A stretch of DNA of 64,000 nucleotides. It comes from CAWIXB01 sp963839955 (GTDB taxonomy: Bacteria; Actinomycetota; Actinomycetes; JACCUZ01). The stretch covers positions 1,860,001-1,924,000 of the forward strand of contig CAWIXB010000001.1 of assembly GCA_963839955.1 (NCBI GenBank). Direction: 5' to 3'. The position numbers and the translations under genes are program-made. The notes below the pieces were generated by a model that saw nothing but the letters and a program-made list of their open reading frames with translations, did not search any database and was not told the DNA's origin. The first letter of the stretch is position 1. Each line of letters begins with the position of its first letter. Shown here piece after piece: positions 26,556 to 36,003 of this stretch.

Positions 26556-28163
26556 GTGCATTCGACATGGCGCCGAGCAACGGTCGCGTTCGCGGCCCTC
26601 GGTCTGATGGCCGGTGGGCTCACGGCGTGTGGTGGTGACGACGACGGCGAAGGCGGCGGCGGCGGCGGCGGTGGCGCAGCCAAGGACCTTGCTCCGCTGG
26701 TCATCGGCACCACCGACAAGGTCACGACCATCGACCCGGCCGGAAGCTACGACCTTCCCTCGTGGACGTTGCAGTACAACATCTACCAGAACCTCCTCAG
26801 CATCCCGGCCGGCGGCAACACGCCCGAGCCGGACGCGGCTGAGTCCTGCGACTTCAGCGACGACAAGACCTACGTCTGCAAGCTGAACGCCGGCCTGAAG
26901 TTCTCCGACGGCAGCGACCTCACCGCAGAGGACGTCAAGTTCTCGATCGAGCGCGTGATCAAGCTCGCCGACCCCAACGGCCCGTCGTCGCTGCTCGCCA
27001 GCGTCGACACGGTCGAGGCGACCGACGACGCGACGGTGACGTTCAACCTCAAGGCCCCGGACGCGACTTTCCCGTTCGTCCTGACGACCGGCGCCGGCTC
27101 GCTCGTCCCGAGCGACGTCTACCCGGCCGACGCACTGCACCCCGATGGCGACGCGATCGGCTCCGGCCTCTACAAGGTCGACAAGTTCGACAAGACGCAG
27201 CAGGTCGTGCTCTCGCCGAACGAGGAGTACAAGGGCAACCAGGAGCTCAAGAACAGCCAGACCATCGTCTCCTACTACCAGCAGGAGTCGGCGCTCAAGA
27301 CCGCGCTGGAGAGCAAAGAGGTCATGGTCGCTTACCGGTCGCTCTCGCCGACCGACGTGAAGGACCTGCAGGACAACGGCGAGTCCAAGGGCATCCAGGT
27401 CGTCCTCGGTGCCGGCACCGAGATCAACTACCTGGTGCTCCAGAACGTCAAGGGCCCGTTCAAGGACAAGGCGGTACGCCAGGCGGTCGCGCAGGTCATC
27501 GACCGTGAGGCCATCGCGTCCAACGTCTACAACGGCTCCGTCGACCCGCTGTACTCCATGGTCCCGCAGGGCCTTGAGGGCCACACCGAGGCCTTCCAGG
27601 AGCAGTACGGCGAGCCCGACGCGGCGAAGGCCAAGAAGATCCTCGACGACGCCGGTGTGACCACGCCCGTGAAGACCACGATCTGGTACACGCCGTCGCG
27701 CTACGGCGCCACGTCAGCCGACATGTACGCCGAGATCGAGCGCCAGCTCAACGACAGCAAGCTCTTCCAGGTGTCGCTGAAGTCGGCGGAGTACGAGCAG
27801 TACAAGGAGGAGTACCCCAAGGGCACCTACGAGGCGTGGCAGCTCGGCTGGTTCCCGGACTTCCCCGATGGTGACAACTACCTGTCGCCGTTCTTCGACT
27901 CGAAGAACAACTTCCTCCAGTACGGCTACAACAACCCCGAGGTGGACAAGAAGCTGGCCGAGCAGAAGGCCAGCACCGACCCGGCGACCCGCGAGGCGGC
28001 GTTCGGCGAGATCCAGAAGCTGACCGCCGAGGACGCGCCCATCGTGCCGATCTGGCAGGGCAAGCAGGTTGCCGCCGTTCTGGACGGCGTGAAGGGCGTG
28101 GACGAGACCTTCGACCCGTCGTTCACGTTCCGGTTCTGGATGGTCAACGGAGTCGACGTCTAG
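26556..28163 (+). CDS. Family 5 ABC solute-binding lipoprotein (oligopeptide type)
   Basis: A 535-aa extracellular receptor of the peptide/opine/nickel importer family. The signal peptide ends in a lipobox LTAC (Cys25), followed by an acidic-Gly linker with eight Gly. SBP_bac_5 landmarks are TIDPAGSYD near 60, SDGSDLTAEDVKFSIERV near 115 and VRQAVAQVIDREAIASNVYNG near 308. The GTG at 26556 follows GGGAGAAACAGC; the longer frame from 26397 lacks an RBS, although ATG 26529 is possible. TAGTGT near 26490 could be the -10. It is the first gene of a five-gene importer cluster. Confidence 0.93.
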   Translation: MHSTWRRATVAFAALGLMAGGLTACGGDDDGEGGGGGGGGAAKDLAPLVIGTTDKVTTIDPAGSYDLPSWTLQYNIYQNLLSIPAGGNTPEPDAAESCDFSDDKTYVCKLNAGLKFSDGSDLTAEDVKFSIERVIKLADPNGPSSLLASVDTVEATDDATVTFNLKAPDATFPFVLTTGAGSLVPSDVYPADALHPDGDAIGSGLYKVDKFDKTQQVVLSPNEEYKGNQELKNSQTIVSYYQQESALKTALESKEVMVAYRSLSPTDVKDLQDNGESKGIQVVLGAGTEINYLVLQNVKGPFKDKAVRQAVAQVIDREAIASNVYNGSVDPLYSMVPQGLEGHTEAFQEQYGEPDAAKAKKILDDAGVTTPVKTTIWYTPSRYGATSADMYAEIERQLNDSKLFQVSLKSAEYEQYKEEYPKGTYEAWQLGWFPDFPDGDNYLSPFFDSKNNFLQYGYNNPEVDKKLAEQKASTDPATREAAFGEIQKLTAEDAPIVPIWQGKQVAAVLDGVKGVDETFDPSFTFRFWMVNGVDV

Positions 28164-28191
28164 TCAGTCAGGCTCCGTCGAGGCAGATCCC

Positions 28192-28225
28192 GGGGGCTCC
28201 GTCGCCACGTGGCGGCGGGGCCCCC
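28192..28225 (+). terminator. 17-bp stem hairpin after solute-binding gene
   Basis: GGGGGCTCCGTCGCCAC (28192-28208) pairs along its whole length with GTGGCGGCGGGGCCCCC (28209-28225), allowing two G-T pairs; the centre would open as a small loop. GTCTTCG follows, not a U-run. It is likely a terminator or mRNA-stabilising hairpin that lowers expression of the transport genes relative to the binding protein. Confidence 0.7.
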
Positions 28226-28323
28226 GTCTTCGACCCGGGGCTGTAGCCTCTTGCCGCGCCACAGCAGTTCCCGAGGTCTTGCGCAACGACGCCGCCCCTG
28301 CGTCCCGATGAGGTGAGTGAGCC

Positions 28324-29352
28324 ATGGCCGCCCGAAGCGGGTCCTTGCGCAGGTACATCCTGACCAGGCTGCTGCTCGTCATCCCCAACATCCTCGTGCT
28401 GCTGACGATGGTCTTCCTGCTGATGCGCGTCGCACCGGGCGACCCGGTCAGCGCAGCCCTTGGCGGACGGCTGCCGCCCGACGAGATCGCCCGCCGCCGC
28501 GAGGCCGCGGGGTTCGACCGGCCGCTCATCGTGCAGTACTGGGAGTACGTCTCCGGCGTCCTGCGCCTCGACTTCGGCACCACTCTCACGGACAACCGCG
28601 ATGTCACCGAAATCTTCATCGTCAACGGCGGCGCCACACTGACGCTGACGGTCGCCGCGATGCTCGTCGCGCTCGTCGTCGGGATCCCACTGGGCCTTTA
28701 TGCCGGCCGCCGCCGCGACACGGCCTCCGACGTCGGCATCCGGCTCTTCGGCATCCTCACCTACGCCGCGCCGGTCTTCTTCGTCGGTGTGCTCGCCCAG
28801 ATGCTCTTCACCACCAAGCTCGGGTGGCTGCCGTCCGGCAAGCAGGCCGGTGCCATCACCCAGGCCACCACCGAGGAAGTCACCCACATCTTCCTGCTCG
28901 ACGCTGTGCTCGCAGGCAGCAGCGACGCCTTCATCGACGGGCTCAAGCACCTCGTGATGCCGGCGGTCGTCCTGGGGTTGCTGGTCACCGGCGTCTTCAT
29001 CCGGCTGATCCGGGTCAACGTCGCACAGACCATGCGTGACGACTACGTCGAGGCCGCTCAGGCCCGCGGCGTTCCCGAGAAGAAGGTCGTGCGTCACCAC
29101 GCCTTCCGCAACGCCCTGGTGCCGTTCATCACCGTGCTCGGACTCCAGGTCGCGCTCCTCTTCGGCGGGGCCATCCTCACCGAACAGACGTTCAGCTGGC
29201 CGGGGGTCGGCAGCCAGCTCATCCGCTACCTCACCAACCGCGACTACGCCGCGGTCCAGGGGATCATCACCGTCTTCGCCCTCATCGTGGTGCTGATCAG
29301 TCTGCTCATCGACATCGTCAACGCGTTGATCGACCCGAGGGTGAGGTACTGA
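28324..29352 (+). CDS. Oligopeptide ABC permease 1 (DppB/OppB type)
   Basis: A 342-aa inner-membrane permease with six hydrophobic spans. The N-terminal signature RYILTRLLLVIPNILVLL and LMRVAPGDPV are family features. The EAA loop is AAQARGVPEKKVVRHHAFRNAL near 240-260, the contact with the ATPases. The ATG follows GAGGTGAGTGAGCC. A TAGCCT at 28244-28249 may provide an internal promoter behind the hairpin. Confidence 0.93.
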   Translation: MAARSGSLRRYILTRLLLVIPNILVLLTMVFLLMRVAPGDPVSAALGGRLPPDEIARRREAAGFDRPLIVQYWEYVSGVLRLDFGTTLTDNRDVTEIFIVNGGATLTLTVAAMLVALVVGIPLGLYAGRRRDTASDVGIRLFGILTYAAPVFFVGVLAQMLFTTKLGWLPSGKQAGAITQATTEEVTHIFLLDAVLAGSSDAFIDGLKHLVMPAVVLGLLVTGVFIRLIRVNVAQTMRDDYVEAAQARGVPEKKVVRHHAFRNALVPFITVLGLQVALLFGGAILTEQTFSWPGVGSQLIRYLTNRDYAAVQGIITVFALIVVLISLLIDIVNALIDPRVRY

Positions 29353-29354
29353 CA

Positions 29355-30398
29355 TTGACCACCATCGGCGGCACCCCTCTTCCGACGGCCGGCGACACCG
29401 ACAGCGGCCCCCATGGGGACGGCCGGCGGCACAATGTGCTGGCCCGTATCTGGGCAGGCTTCCTCTCGCCCTACCGGCGTTCCAAGGGCGTGGCCCGCTG
29501 GATGCTGGGCATGGGCACTCTGGTCACCGCGCTCATGGCGTTGGTGGCCGTCTTCGCGCCGCAAGTCGCGCCGTACGGCTTCAACCAGGTCAGCGACGGC
29601 GGGCAGCGGTTCCCCAAGCAGGCCGCTCCCTCTGCCGACCACTGGTTCGGCACCAGCGTGCAGACCTACGACGTGTTCAGCCGGGTAGTTTGGGGCACCC
29701 GCACCGCGCTCGAGGTCGTGCTGCTCTCGCTCGTCCTCTCGGTCGCGCTCGGTGTGCTGCTGGGTCTCGTCAGCGGCTACTTCGGCGGCAAGCTCGACCG
29801 CGTGTTGGTGCTGATCATGGACGCGCTGTTCGCGTTCCCGTTCCTGCTCCTCGCGATCGTTATCGCCTTCCTGCTCTCCGACAAGCTCGGCGGCGGCATC
29901 GTCACGGCAGCGATCGCCATCACCGTGGTCTACGTCCCGCAGTACTTCCGGGTGGTGCGCAACAGCACAGTGAGCGCCCGGGAGGCGACGTACGTCGAAG
30001 CTGCCCGTACCATCGGCGCGCGGCCGGGCACGATCATGTTCCGCTACCTGCTGACCAACGTCGTGCAGAGTGTGCCGGTTATCGCCACCCTCAACGCCGC
30101 CGACGCCATCGGCACCCTCGCGGCCCTCGGCTTCCTCGGCTATGGCGTCCAGCCGACCGAGGCCGCGGAGTGGGGCTACGACCTGTTCCGCGCGCTGCCC
30201 GATGCGACCTCCGGCATCTGGTGGACATCGTTGTTCCCGGGCCTCGCCATCGTCGTGCTGGTCACCGCCCTCACCCTGGTGGGCGAGGGGCTCAACGAGA
30301 CGCTCAACCCGACCCTGCGCCAACGGCGGCTGCTCACTGTCCGGCTTCCGGAGCGCACCGGTCACCCGAGTCGAGCGACCGCGGAGGAGGGCACATGA
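29355..30398 (+). CDS. Oligopeptide ABC permease 2 (DppC/OppC type)
   Basis: A 347-aa permease partner. The N-terminal cytoplasmic part has a span at about 50-72, a periplasmic domain with QAAPSADHWFGTSVQTYDVFSR split around residue 95, then five spans. The EAA loop is EAARTIGARPGTIMFRYLLTN near 215-235. It starts with TTG 2 bp after the previous stop, preceded by GTGAGG. It overlaps the following ATPase start (ATGA). Confidence 0.92.
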   Translation: MTTIGGTPLPTAGDTDSGPHGDGRRHNVLARIWAGFLSPYRRSKGVARWMLGMGTLVTALMALVAVFAPQVAPYGFNQVSDGGQRFPKQAAPSADHWFGTSVQTYDVFSRVVWGTRTALEVVLLSLVLSVALGVLLGLVSGYFGGKLDRVLVLIMDALFAFPFLLLAIVIAFLLSDKLGGGIVTAAIAITVVYVPQYFRVVRNSTVSAREATYVEAARTIGARPGTIMFRYLLTNVVQSVPVIATLNAADAIGTLAALGFLGYGVQPTEAAEWGYDLFRALPDATSGIWWTSLFPGLAIVVLVTALTLVGEGLNETLNPTLRQRRLLTVRLPERTGHPSRATAEEGT

Positions 30399-31459
30399 GC
30401 GTGCTGGCCGAGCCAGTCCCCACCCCGGCGCCCGAGAACGGCGAGCCGGTTCTCTCGGTGCGCGATCTGCGGGTCTGGTACGCCACCGAGATCGGGCCGG
30501 TGCGCGCCGTCGACGGCGTGTCCTTCGACCTCTTCCGGGGCGAGACGCTGGGTCTGGTAGGAGAGTCGGGGTGCGGAAAGTCGACGCTCGGGCGTGGCGT
30601 ACTGGGCCTGCTGCCGCCCGGCACCGCAGTGGACGGCGAGGTGCTCTACCGCGGCCAGAACCTGGTCACACTCGGAGACCGGGCGCTGCAGGAGCTGCGT
30701 GGGTCGCACCTCGGGTTGATCTTCCAGGAGCCCATGACGCGGCTCAACCCGCTGATGCGGGTGAGCGAGCACTTCGAGGAGACGCTCAACGCGCACGAGC
30801 CGAACCTGGACAAGAGCGAGCGTCGCCAACGCGCGCTGGTGGCGCTGCGCGAGATGGGCATCCCGCCGAGCCGCTACCGCAGCTACCCACATGAGTTCTC
30901 GGGCGGCATGCGCCAGCGCATCATGATCGCGCTCGCGCTCGTCCTGCGCCCCGCGTTCGTCGTGGCCGATGAGCCGACGACCGCGCTCGACGTCCTCGTC
31001 GAGGCCCAGATCGTGCGCATCCTCGCGGAGCTGCGCCGCAGCCACGACACCTCGCTGCTGTTCATCACCCACAACCTCGGCATCGTCGCCGAGGCGTGCG
31101 ACCGCATCGCGGTGATGTACGCCGGGCGCATCGTCGAGCAGGGGCCGGCCCGGCAGGTCTTCCGTGACCCACAGCACCCCTACACGCGCGAGCTGCTGCG
31201 GTCCACGATCTCGCTGTCGACCACCGGGCTGCACTACATTCCGGGCGCGCCGCCGGACCTGAGCGACCCGCCGCCGGGGTGCCGCTTCCACACCCGCTGC
31301 CCCGACGCGATGCGGGTGTGCGCCTCGAAGCTTCCGGTGCCGGTCCGAAGAGGCGAGGGCGAGGTCGAGTGCTGGCTGCACGGCCCGCAGTCAGAGGTGC
31401 CTGCGGGCGGCGACGCCCCGCTGGACCGAGGGGAGATCGACGTTGCCGACGAAGCCTGA
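30395..31459 (+). CDS. Oligopeptide ABC ATPase 1 (DppD/OppD type)
   Basis: A 354-aa ATPase. It has Walker A GESGCGKST near 53, Q-loop LIFQEPMTRLNPL, signature FSGGMRQRIMIALAL near 170, Walker B VVADEPTTALD and H-loop ITHNLG. The C-terminal oligopeptide-type extension has CRFHTRCPDAMRVC near 292. The ATG overlaps the permease stop by 4 bp. Its own end overlaps the next gene by 17 bp. Confidence 0.93.
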   Translation: MSVLAEPVPTPAPENGEPVLSVRDLRVWYATEIGPVRAVDGVSFDLFRGETLGLVGESGCGKSTLGRGVLGLLPPGTAVDGEVLYRGQNLVTLGDRALQELRGSHLGLIFQEPMTRLNPLMRVSEHFEETLNAHEPNLDKSERRQRALVALREMGIPPSRYRSYPHEFSGGMRQRIMIALALVLRPAFVVADEPTTALDVLVEAQIVRILAELRRSHDTSLLFITHNLGIVAEACDRIAVMYAGRIVEQGPARQVFRDPQHPYTRELLRSTISLSTTGLHYIPGAPPDLSDPPPGCRFHTRCPDAMRVCASKLPVPVRRGEGEVECWLHGPQSEVPAGGDAPLDRGEIDVADEA

Positions 31460-32807
31460 GACCGCAGCTGCCGCGCACCGCGGTGGCGAGCCGTCCGCCG
31501 AACCGTTCCTCCGCGTGCGCGACCTCGAGGTCCACTTCGCCCTCCGGGGCGGCAACCTCTCGCGGCTGGTCGGTCGCGACACCGGTGCCGTCAAGGCCGT
31601 CGACGGCGTGAGCTTCGACCTGCGCGAGGGTGAGGTCCTCGGCCTCGTGGGGGAGTCGGGATCAGGCAAGTCGACCCTCGGACGCGCCCTGCTCGGCCTC
31701 GTCCCGGCGACCAAGGGCAGCGTCGAGCTGCACGGGGAGCCGATCACCGGCCGCTCGGCGAAGGAGATGCGTCAGCTGCGCAAGACCCTCCAGATGGTCT
31801 TCCAGGACCCCCACGCGTCGCTCAACCCTTCGATGGACATCGAGACGGCGGTGGGGCACCCGCTGCGCATCCACGGCCTGACCAAGGGCAAGGCGGCCAC
31901 CCGCCGCAAGGTGGTCGAGGCGCTCGATCGCGTCGGTCTGAGCCCCGTCGAGCGCTATCTCACGAAGTACCCCCGCGACCTGTCCGGTGGCCAGAAGCAG
32001 CGCGCTGTGCTCGCCCGCGCGACCATCCTCGACCCGGCGCTGCTCGTCGCGGACGAACCGATCTCGATGCTCGACATGAGCGTGCGTGCGAAGATCCTCG
32101 AACTGATGCTCGACCTGCGCCGCGAGCTCGACCTGACCTACGTCTACATCACCCACGACCTGGCGACGGCCAAGTTCTTCTGCGACCGGGTGGCGATCAT
32201 GTATCTCGGCCGGATCGTCGAGATCGGCCCGGTCGAGGAGATCTTCCGCGACCCGAAGCACCCCTACACCCGGTCGCTGCTCGCAGCCATCCCCGAGCTC
32301 GACCCGACGTCCGAGGGTCCCCGCGACCTGCCGCGCGGCGAGATCCCCGACGCGGCCCGCCCGCCGCTCGGCTGCTCGTTCCACCCGCGCTGCCCGAAGG
32401 CGTTCGAGGTCTGCGGATGGGAGAGTCGCGACCTGCGCGTCCTGCTCGAGCAGCGGTGGCTGACGCTGGACGCCGACGAGTACGACCGCGAGCAGGCCTA
32501 CTTCGGCGACCTGTCGGTGCTCGACGAGCCGGGGCACACAGTGAGGCTGACGTCCTCGCGCGGTCACTCCGGCGACGAAATCGCTGCGACCCTGCGTGCG
32601 ATCAGGGAGTCCGACCCCGACGAGCCGCTGTGGCGAGGGCTGCGCGAGGTGAAGGTCGAGGCCGGGGCCGTCCGCCTGGAGTTCTTCGACGGCGTCGATC
32701 CGCAGCTGCGGGCGACGGGCGGGGTCGACGTGGCCTGCCACCTGCACGACTCGGCACAGCGGCGCGAGGCGGAGAAGCTCGAGGAACAGCAAGAGCTCGA
32801 CGTATGA
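31443..32807 (+). CDS. Oligopeptide ABC ATPase 2 (DppF/OppF type) with long C-terminal extension
   Basis: A 454-aa ATPase, about 100 residues longer than usual. It has Walker A GESGSGKST near 74, signature LSGGQKQRAVLA near 183, Walker B LLVADEPISMLDMS, and the C-terminal family motif CSFHPRCPKAFEVC near 308. Residues about 330-454 form an extra acidic region (EYDREQAYFGDLS, ATLRAIRESDPDEPLWRGL, VKVEAGAVRLEFF, EEQQELDV at the end). The TTG start follows GAGGGGAG. The extension may bind a partner or regulate activity; unknown. Confidence 0.9.
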   Translation: MPTKPETAAAAHRGGEPSAEPFLRVRDLEVHFALRGGNLSRLVGRDTGAVKAVDGVSFDLREGEVLGLVGESGSGKSTLGRALLGLVPATKGSVELHGEPITGRSAKEMRQLRKTLQMVFQDPHASLNPSMDIETAVGHPLRIHGLTKGKAATRRKVVEALDRVGLSPVERYLTKYPRDLSGGQKQRAVLARATILDPALLVADEPISMLDMSVRAKILELMLDLRRELDLTYVYITHDLATAKFFCDRVAIMYLGRIVEIGPVEEIFRDPKHPYTRSLLAAIPELDPTSEGPRDLPRGEIPDAARPPLGCSFHPRCPKAFEVCGWESRDLRVLLEQRWLTLDADEYDREQAYFGDLSVLDEPGHTVRLTSSRGHSGDEIAATLRAIRESDPDEPLWRGLREVKVEAGAVRLEFFDGVDPQLRATGGVDVACHLHDSAQRREAEKLEEQQELDV

Positions 32808-33469
32808 CGGAGCTGGAAGCCGTCCTGTTCGACATGGACGGCCTGCTCGTCGGCACCGAGGAAACCTGGTTCGAGGTCGAGAGCGAGGTGATGGGGCGCC
32901 TCGGCGCACCGTGGGGCCCTGAGCACCAGGTGTCGCTGGTCGGCGGCTCCCTCGAACACACCGCCACCTACATGCTGGCCGTCGCCGAACGCCCGGATCT
33001 CGCGCCCGGCGACGTCGCGATCGCGCTGCTCGACGGCATGGAGGACGCCCTGCGCCGTGGCCCGGTGCACTGGATGCCCGGCGCCCGCGAGCTGCTGGCC
33101 GAGGTCGAGCGGGCCGGGCTGCCGGCCGCGCTCGTGTCCTCGTCGGCGCGGCGGCTCGTCGACGCCGTGCTCGATGCCATCGGGCGCGAGCACTTCGGCG
33201 CCACTGTGTCCTCCGACGACGTCGCGCACACCAAGCCCGACCCGGCGCCCTACCGCCTCGCCGCCGACAAGCTCGCCGTGCGTCCCGAGGCGTGCCTCGC
33301 GCTCGAGGACTCCGCGACAGGTGCGATGTCGGCGCGTGCCGCGGGCTGTGTCACGGTCATCGTGCCGAGCCTGGTCCGAGTCGACGACAGCGTCGCGGAC
33401 GCCGTCGTCGACTCGCTGGTCGACATCGACCTCGCCTGGTTGCGCAGACTCGTCGCTACTCGGTCGTGA
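32804..33469 (+). CDS. HAD-superfamily hydrolase
   Basis: A 221-aa phosphatase or phosphomutase-like enzyme. The HAD motifs are all present: nucleophile FDMDGLLVGTE (Asp-x-Asp near 10-12), motif II Ser in VSSSARR, motif III Lys in KPDPAPY near 147 and the acid motif LEDSATG near 167. The ATG overlaps the transporter ATPase stop (ATGA), so it belongs to the importer operon. It may act on an imported or metabolised phosphate ester (inference). Its 3' end overlaps the convergent MacB-type permease by 14 bp. Confidence 0.88.
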   Translation: MTELEAVLFDMDGLLVGTEETWFEVESEVMGRLGAPWGPEHQVSLVGGSLEHTATYMLAVAERPDLAPGDVAIALLDGMEDALRRGPVHWMPGARELLAEVERAGLPAALVSSSARRLVDAVLDAIGREHFGATVSSDDVAHTKPDPAPYRLAADKLAVRPEACLALEDSATGAMSARAAGCVTVIVPSLVRVDDSVADAVVDSLVDIDLAWLRRLVATRS

Positions 33470-35999
33470 TCGCACGCAGTACGTCGAGGCGTGCCGCCCG
33501 CCGTGCCGGGAAGATCGCCGCGAGCACCCCGATGAGCCCTCCTACCGCGAGGTAGATCACCAGCTGGGCGTAGGGAACGACAACCTCCTCGATGCCGTCG
33601 TCGGCGAGAGAGCTCACCATCGAGGTACCGAGAACGATGCCCAGCGCAATGCCCAGCAGTGCGCCGAAGATCGCGATGACGACGGACTCGAGCCGGATCA
33701 TCCGGCGGACCTGCCGGCGAGCCATGCCCACGGCCCGCAACAGTCCGATCTCCCTGGTGCGTTCGATCACGGACAGGGCCAGGGTGTTGACGATGCCGAG
33801 TGCGGCGATCAGCACGGCCAGCGCGAGCAGCACATAGATGAAGCCCAGGAGCTGGTTGATCTGTTTGCGCTGCTCGTCCTTGAACTCGCTCTGGTCGCGC
33901 ACCTGCAGGTTCGCGGACGCCCCGGTCGCCGCGGTGATCCCCTTGCGCACCTGTGTGAGGTTGGCGTCGGGCTTGACGGTCATCGCGACCACCTGGTCGA
34001 GGTGCGCGCTGAAGTTGGCGTTGTAGGTGTCCAGCCCGATCAGGTAGTTCCCGGCGATCTGGTTCTCGGCGTAGGTCCCGCCGAGGGTCAGGGTCGTCTT
34101 GCCCGTCTTGCCGAACTCGACAGTGATCTGGTCGCCGACCTTCCACTTGTTTTCGGTGGCCACGTCCTGGTTGACCAGGATCTCGCCCTGCCCGAGCGCG
34201 GCGATGTCGCCGCCGACCACGTCCAGCTGCAGGGTGCGGTCGACGGTGTCGGCCGTGACGCCCTGGATGGCTGTGACCTTGCCGTCGATCTGGGCCTGAC
34301 CGGCCCGGAACGACGTCACCGCGTCGATGCCGTCGACCTTGCCCATGGAGTCGGCCACGCTGGCCGGGATGGGCGAGAAGGTCTTCGTCGCCACGATGAA
34401 GTCGGCACCGACACTGCGGTCGATGGTCGCGTTGGCGCTCTTCGTTATCGAGGAGCCGAGGACGCCTCCGGCCGCAACGAGCGCGAGCCCGACCATGAGC
34501 GCGGAAGCCGTCGCCGCGGTGCGCCGGGGGTTGCGCCGCGCGTTCTCGCGCGACAGCCGTCCGGTGGTGCCCCAGATCCGCGGCAGGGGCACGCCGATGC
34601 CGGCCACGGCGGGCCGGCTCGCGAACGGGCTGAGCACGGCGACGCCGAGGAAGACCAGCAGCGCCCCGATGCCGACCCAGAGGATGCCCGCGTCGGCGAG
34701 CAGCCCGGACGCCATGCTGGCGACGCCCAGGCCGAGAACGGCCACCCCGACCAGAGCACGGCGACGCAGGGACGACTCGGGCAAGGCGACGTCGTCGCGC
34801 AGCGCCGCGATCGGCGGAATCTTGGTGGCCCGGCGAGCCGGGCCAATGGCCGCCACGATGGTGACGACCGTGCCGACGAGGAAGGCCCACATCACCGTGT
34901 TGGCTTGCAGGATCAGACCGCTGCCTGGGATCTCACCGATGAACGCGCTGATGAGAGCGCGCAGGCCGATGGACAGGAGCACACCGAGCCCGAGGCCGAG
35001 TATCGAGCCCAGGAGGCCGACGGCGGCCGCCTCGGCGATGACCGAACCGTTCACCTGGCGGCGGCTCGCCCCCAGTGCGCGCAGCAGGGCGAGCTCACGG
35101 CTGCGCTGGGCCACCAGCATCGAGAACGTGTTGAAGATGATGAACGAGCCGACGAAGATCGAGATGACGGCGAAGACGAGCAGGAAGATGCTGAAGAACT
35201 GCAACTGGTCCTTGATGTTGCCCGACTCAGCGGCCGCGAGTTCCTCGCCCGTGAGTGCTTCGTAGTCGGCCGGTAGGGCCTGCGCGACCCGGTCGCGCAA
35301 AGCTGCGTCGCCGACGCTGCCGTCGCCTAGCGCGAGCACCTCGGAGAAGCTGCCGTCGGTGGAGAGCACGTCCTGCGCTGTGGCGGCATCGAACAGGGTG
35401 ATGGTCGCGCCGCCCAGGCTGGCGCCATCGCCGAAACCGACGATGCCGCTGACGGCGGCAGCCTTCGTGCCCGACTCGGTCAGCACCTTGATGCGGTCGC
35501 CGACCGCAAGCTCGTTGTCCTTGGCCGTGGCCTCGTCGATGGCCACCTGGCCGGCAGCAGCCGGGGCATCCCCGGAGGTGAGCCGGTAGGGATTCAGCGG
35601 GGAGTCGCCCAACCAGGCGCCGCCCATCGTGGGGGCTCCGCTGGTCTCGACGACCTTCCCGTCAGGCTTGACGATCTGCGCGAAGCCGGTGAAGTCGCCC
35701 TCTGCCTCGCGCACGCCGTCGACCTCGCGCACCTGGTCGAGCACGCTGACGGGAACGGGCGGCCGGGCCTGGGCCGGGTCGCCGCCATCGACGACGCTGG
35801 CCTCGAAGGCCGCCTTGCCGCGGACGCCGACGTCGGTGCCCGAGTAGGCAGTGGAGAAGAGCTTGTCGAACGTGGAGTTCATGGTGTCGCCGAGGACCAA
35901 CGTCCCGGAGACGAAGGCGACACCGAGGACGACCGAGAGGGCCGTCAGGACAAGGCGGAGCTTGCGGGCGAGCAGGTTCTTGACGATGACGCGAAGCAC
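33456..35999 (-). CDS. FtsX-like ABC permease (MacB/LolC type), duplicated
   Basis: An 847-aa membrane protein with two FtsX-type halves. One span lies near residues 10-35, then a large extracytoplasmic domain. The first FtsX block is at about 265-400 (IFNTFSMLVAQRSRELALLRALGASRRQVNGS), with spans and a second MacB periplasmic domain at about 500-700. The second FtsX block is at about 715-840, with VIERTREIGLLRAVGMARRQVRRM. Such duplicated permeases work with one LolD/MacB-type ATPase, encoded 4 bp upstream. Probable role is extracytoplasmic extrusion or envelope mechanics; substrate unknown. Confidence 0.9.
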   Translation of the reverse strand: MLRVIVKNLLARKLRLVLTALSVVLGVAFVSGTLVLGDTMNSTFDKLFSTAYSGTDVGVRGKAAFEASVVDGGDPAQARPPVPVSVLDQVREVDGVREAEGDFTGFAQIVKPDGKVVETSGAPTMGGAWLGDSPLNPYRLTSGDAPAAAGQVAIDEATAKDNELAVGDRIKVLTESGTKAAAVSGIVGFGDGASLGGATITLFDAATAQDVLSTDGSFSEVLALGDGSVGDAALRDRVAQALPADYEALTGEELAAAESGNIKDQLQFFSIFLLVFAVISIFVGSFIIFNTFSMLVAQRSRELALLRALGASRRQVNGSVIAEAAAVGLLGSILGLGLGVLLSIGLRALISAFIGEIPGSGLILQANTVMWAFLVGTVVTIVAAIGPARRATKIPPIAALRDDVALPESSLRRRALVGVAVLGLGVASMASGLLADAGILWVGIGALLVFLGVAVLSPFASRPAVAGIGVPLPRIWGTTGRLSRENARRNPRRTAATASALMVGLALVAAGGVLGSSITKSANATIDRSVGADFIVATKTFSPIPASVADSMGKVDGIDAVTSFRAGQAQIDGKVTAIQGVTADTVDRTLQLDVVGGDIAALGQGEILVNQDVATENKWKVGDQITVEFGKTGKTTLTLGGTYAENQIAGNYLIGLDTYNANFSAHLDQVVAMTVKPDANLTQVRKGITAATGASANLQVRDQSEFKDEQRKQINQLLGFIYVLLALAVLIAALGIVNTLALSVIERTREIGLLRAVGMARRQVRRMIRLESVVIAIFGALLGIALGIVLGTSMVSSLADDGIEEVVVPYAQLVIYLAVGGLIGVLAAIFPARRAARLDVLRAITTE

Positions 36000-36003
36000 G
36001 AGG

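Noticed and set aside
24326..26731. 801-codon open frame antisense to metH
   Set aside because: It lies opposite metH codons, is low in recognisable motifs and is rich in Arg/Val/His/Asp, as expected from the reverse of GC-biased codons.
28244..28249. TAGCCT as a leaderless box for the permease at 28324
   Set aside because: It is about 75 nt from the start and the permease has a good RBS, so at best it is an ordinary -10. It was not listed as a separate promoter.
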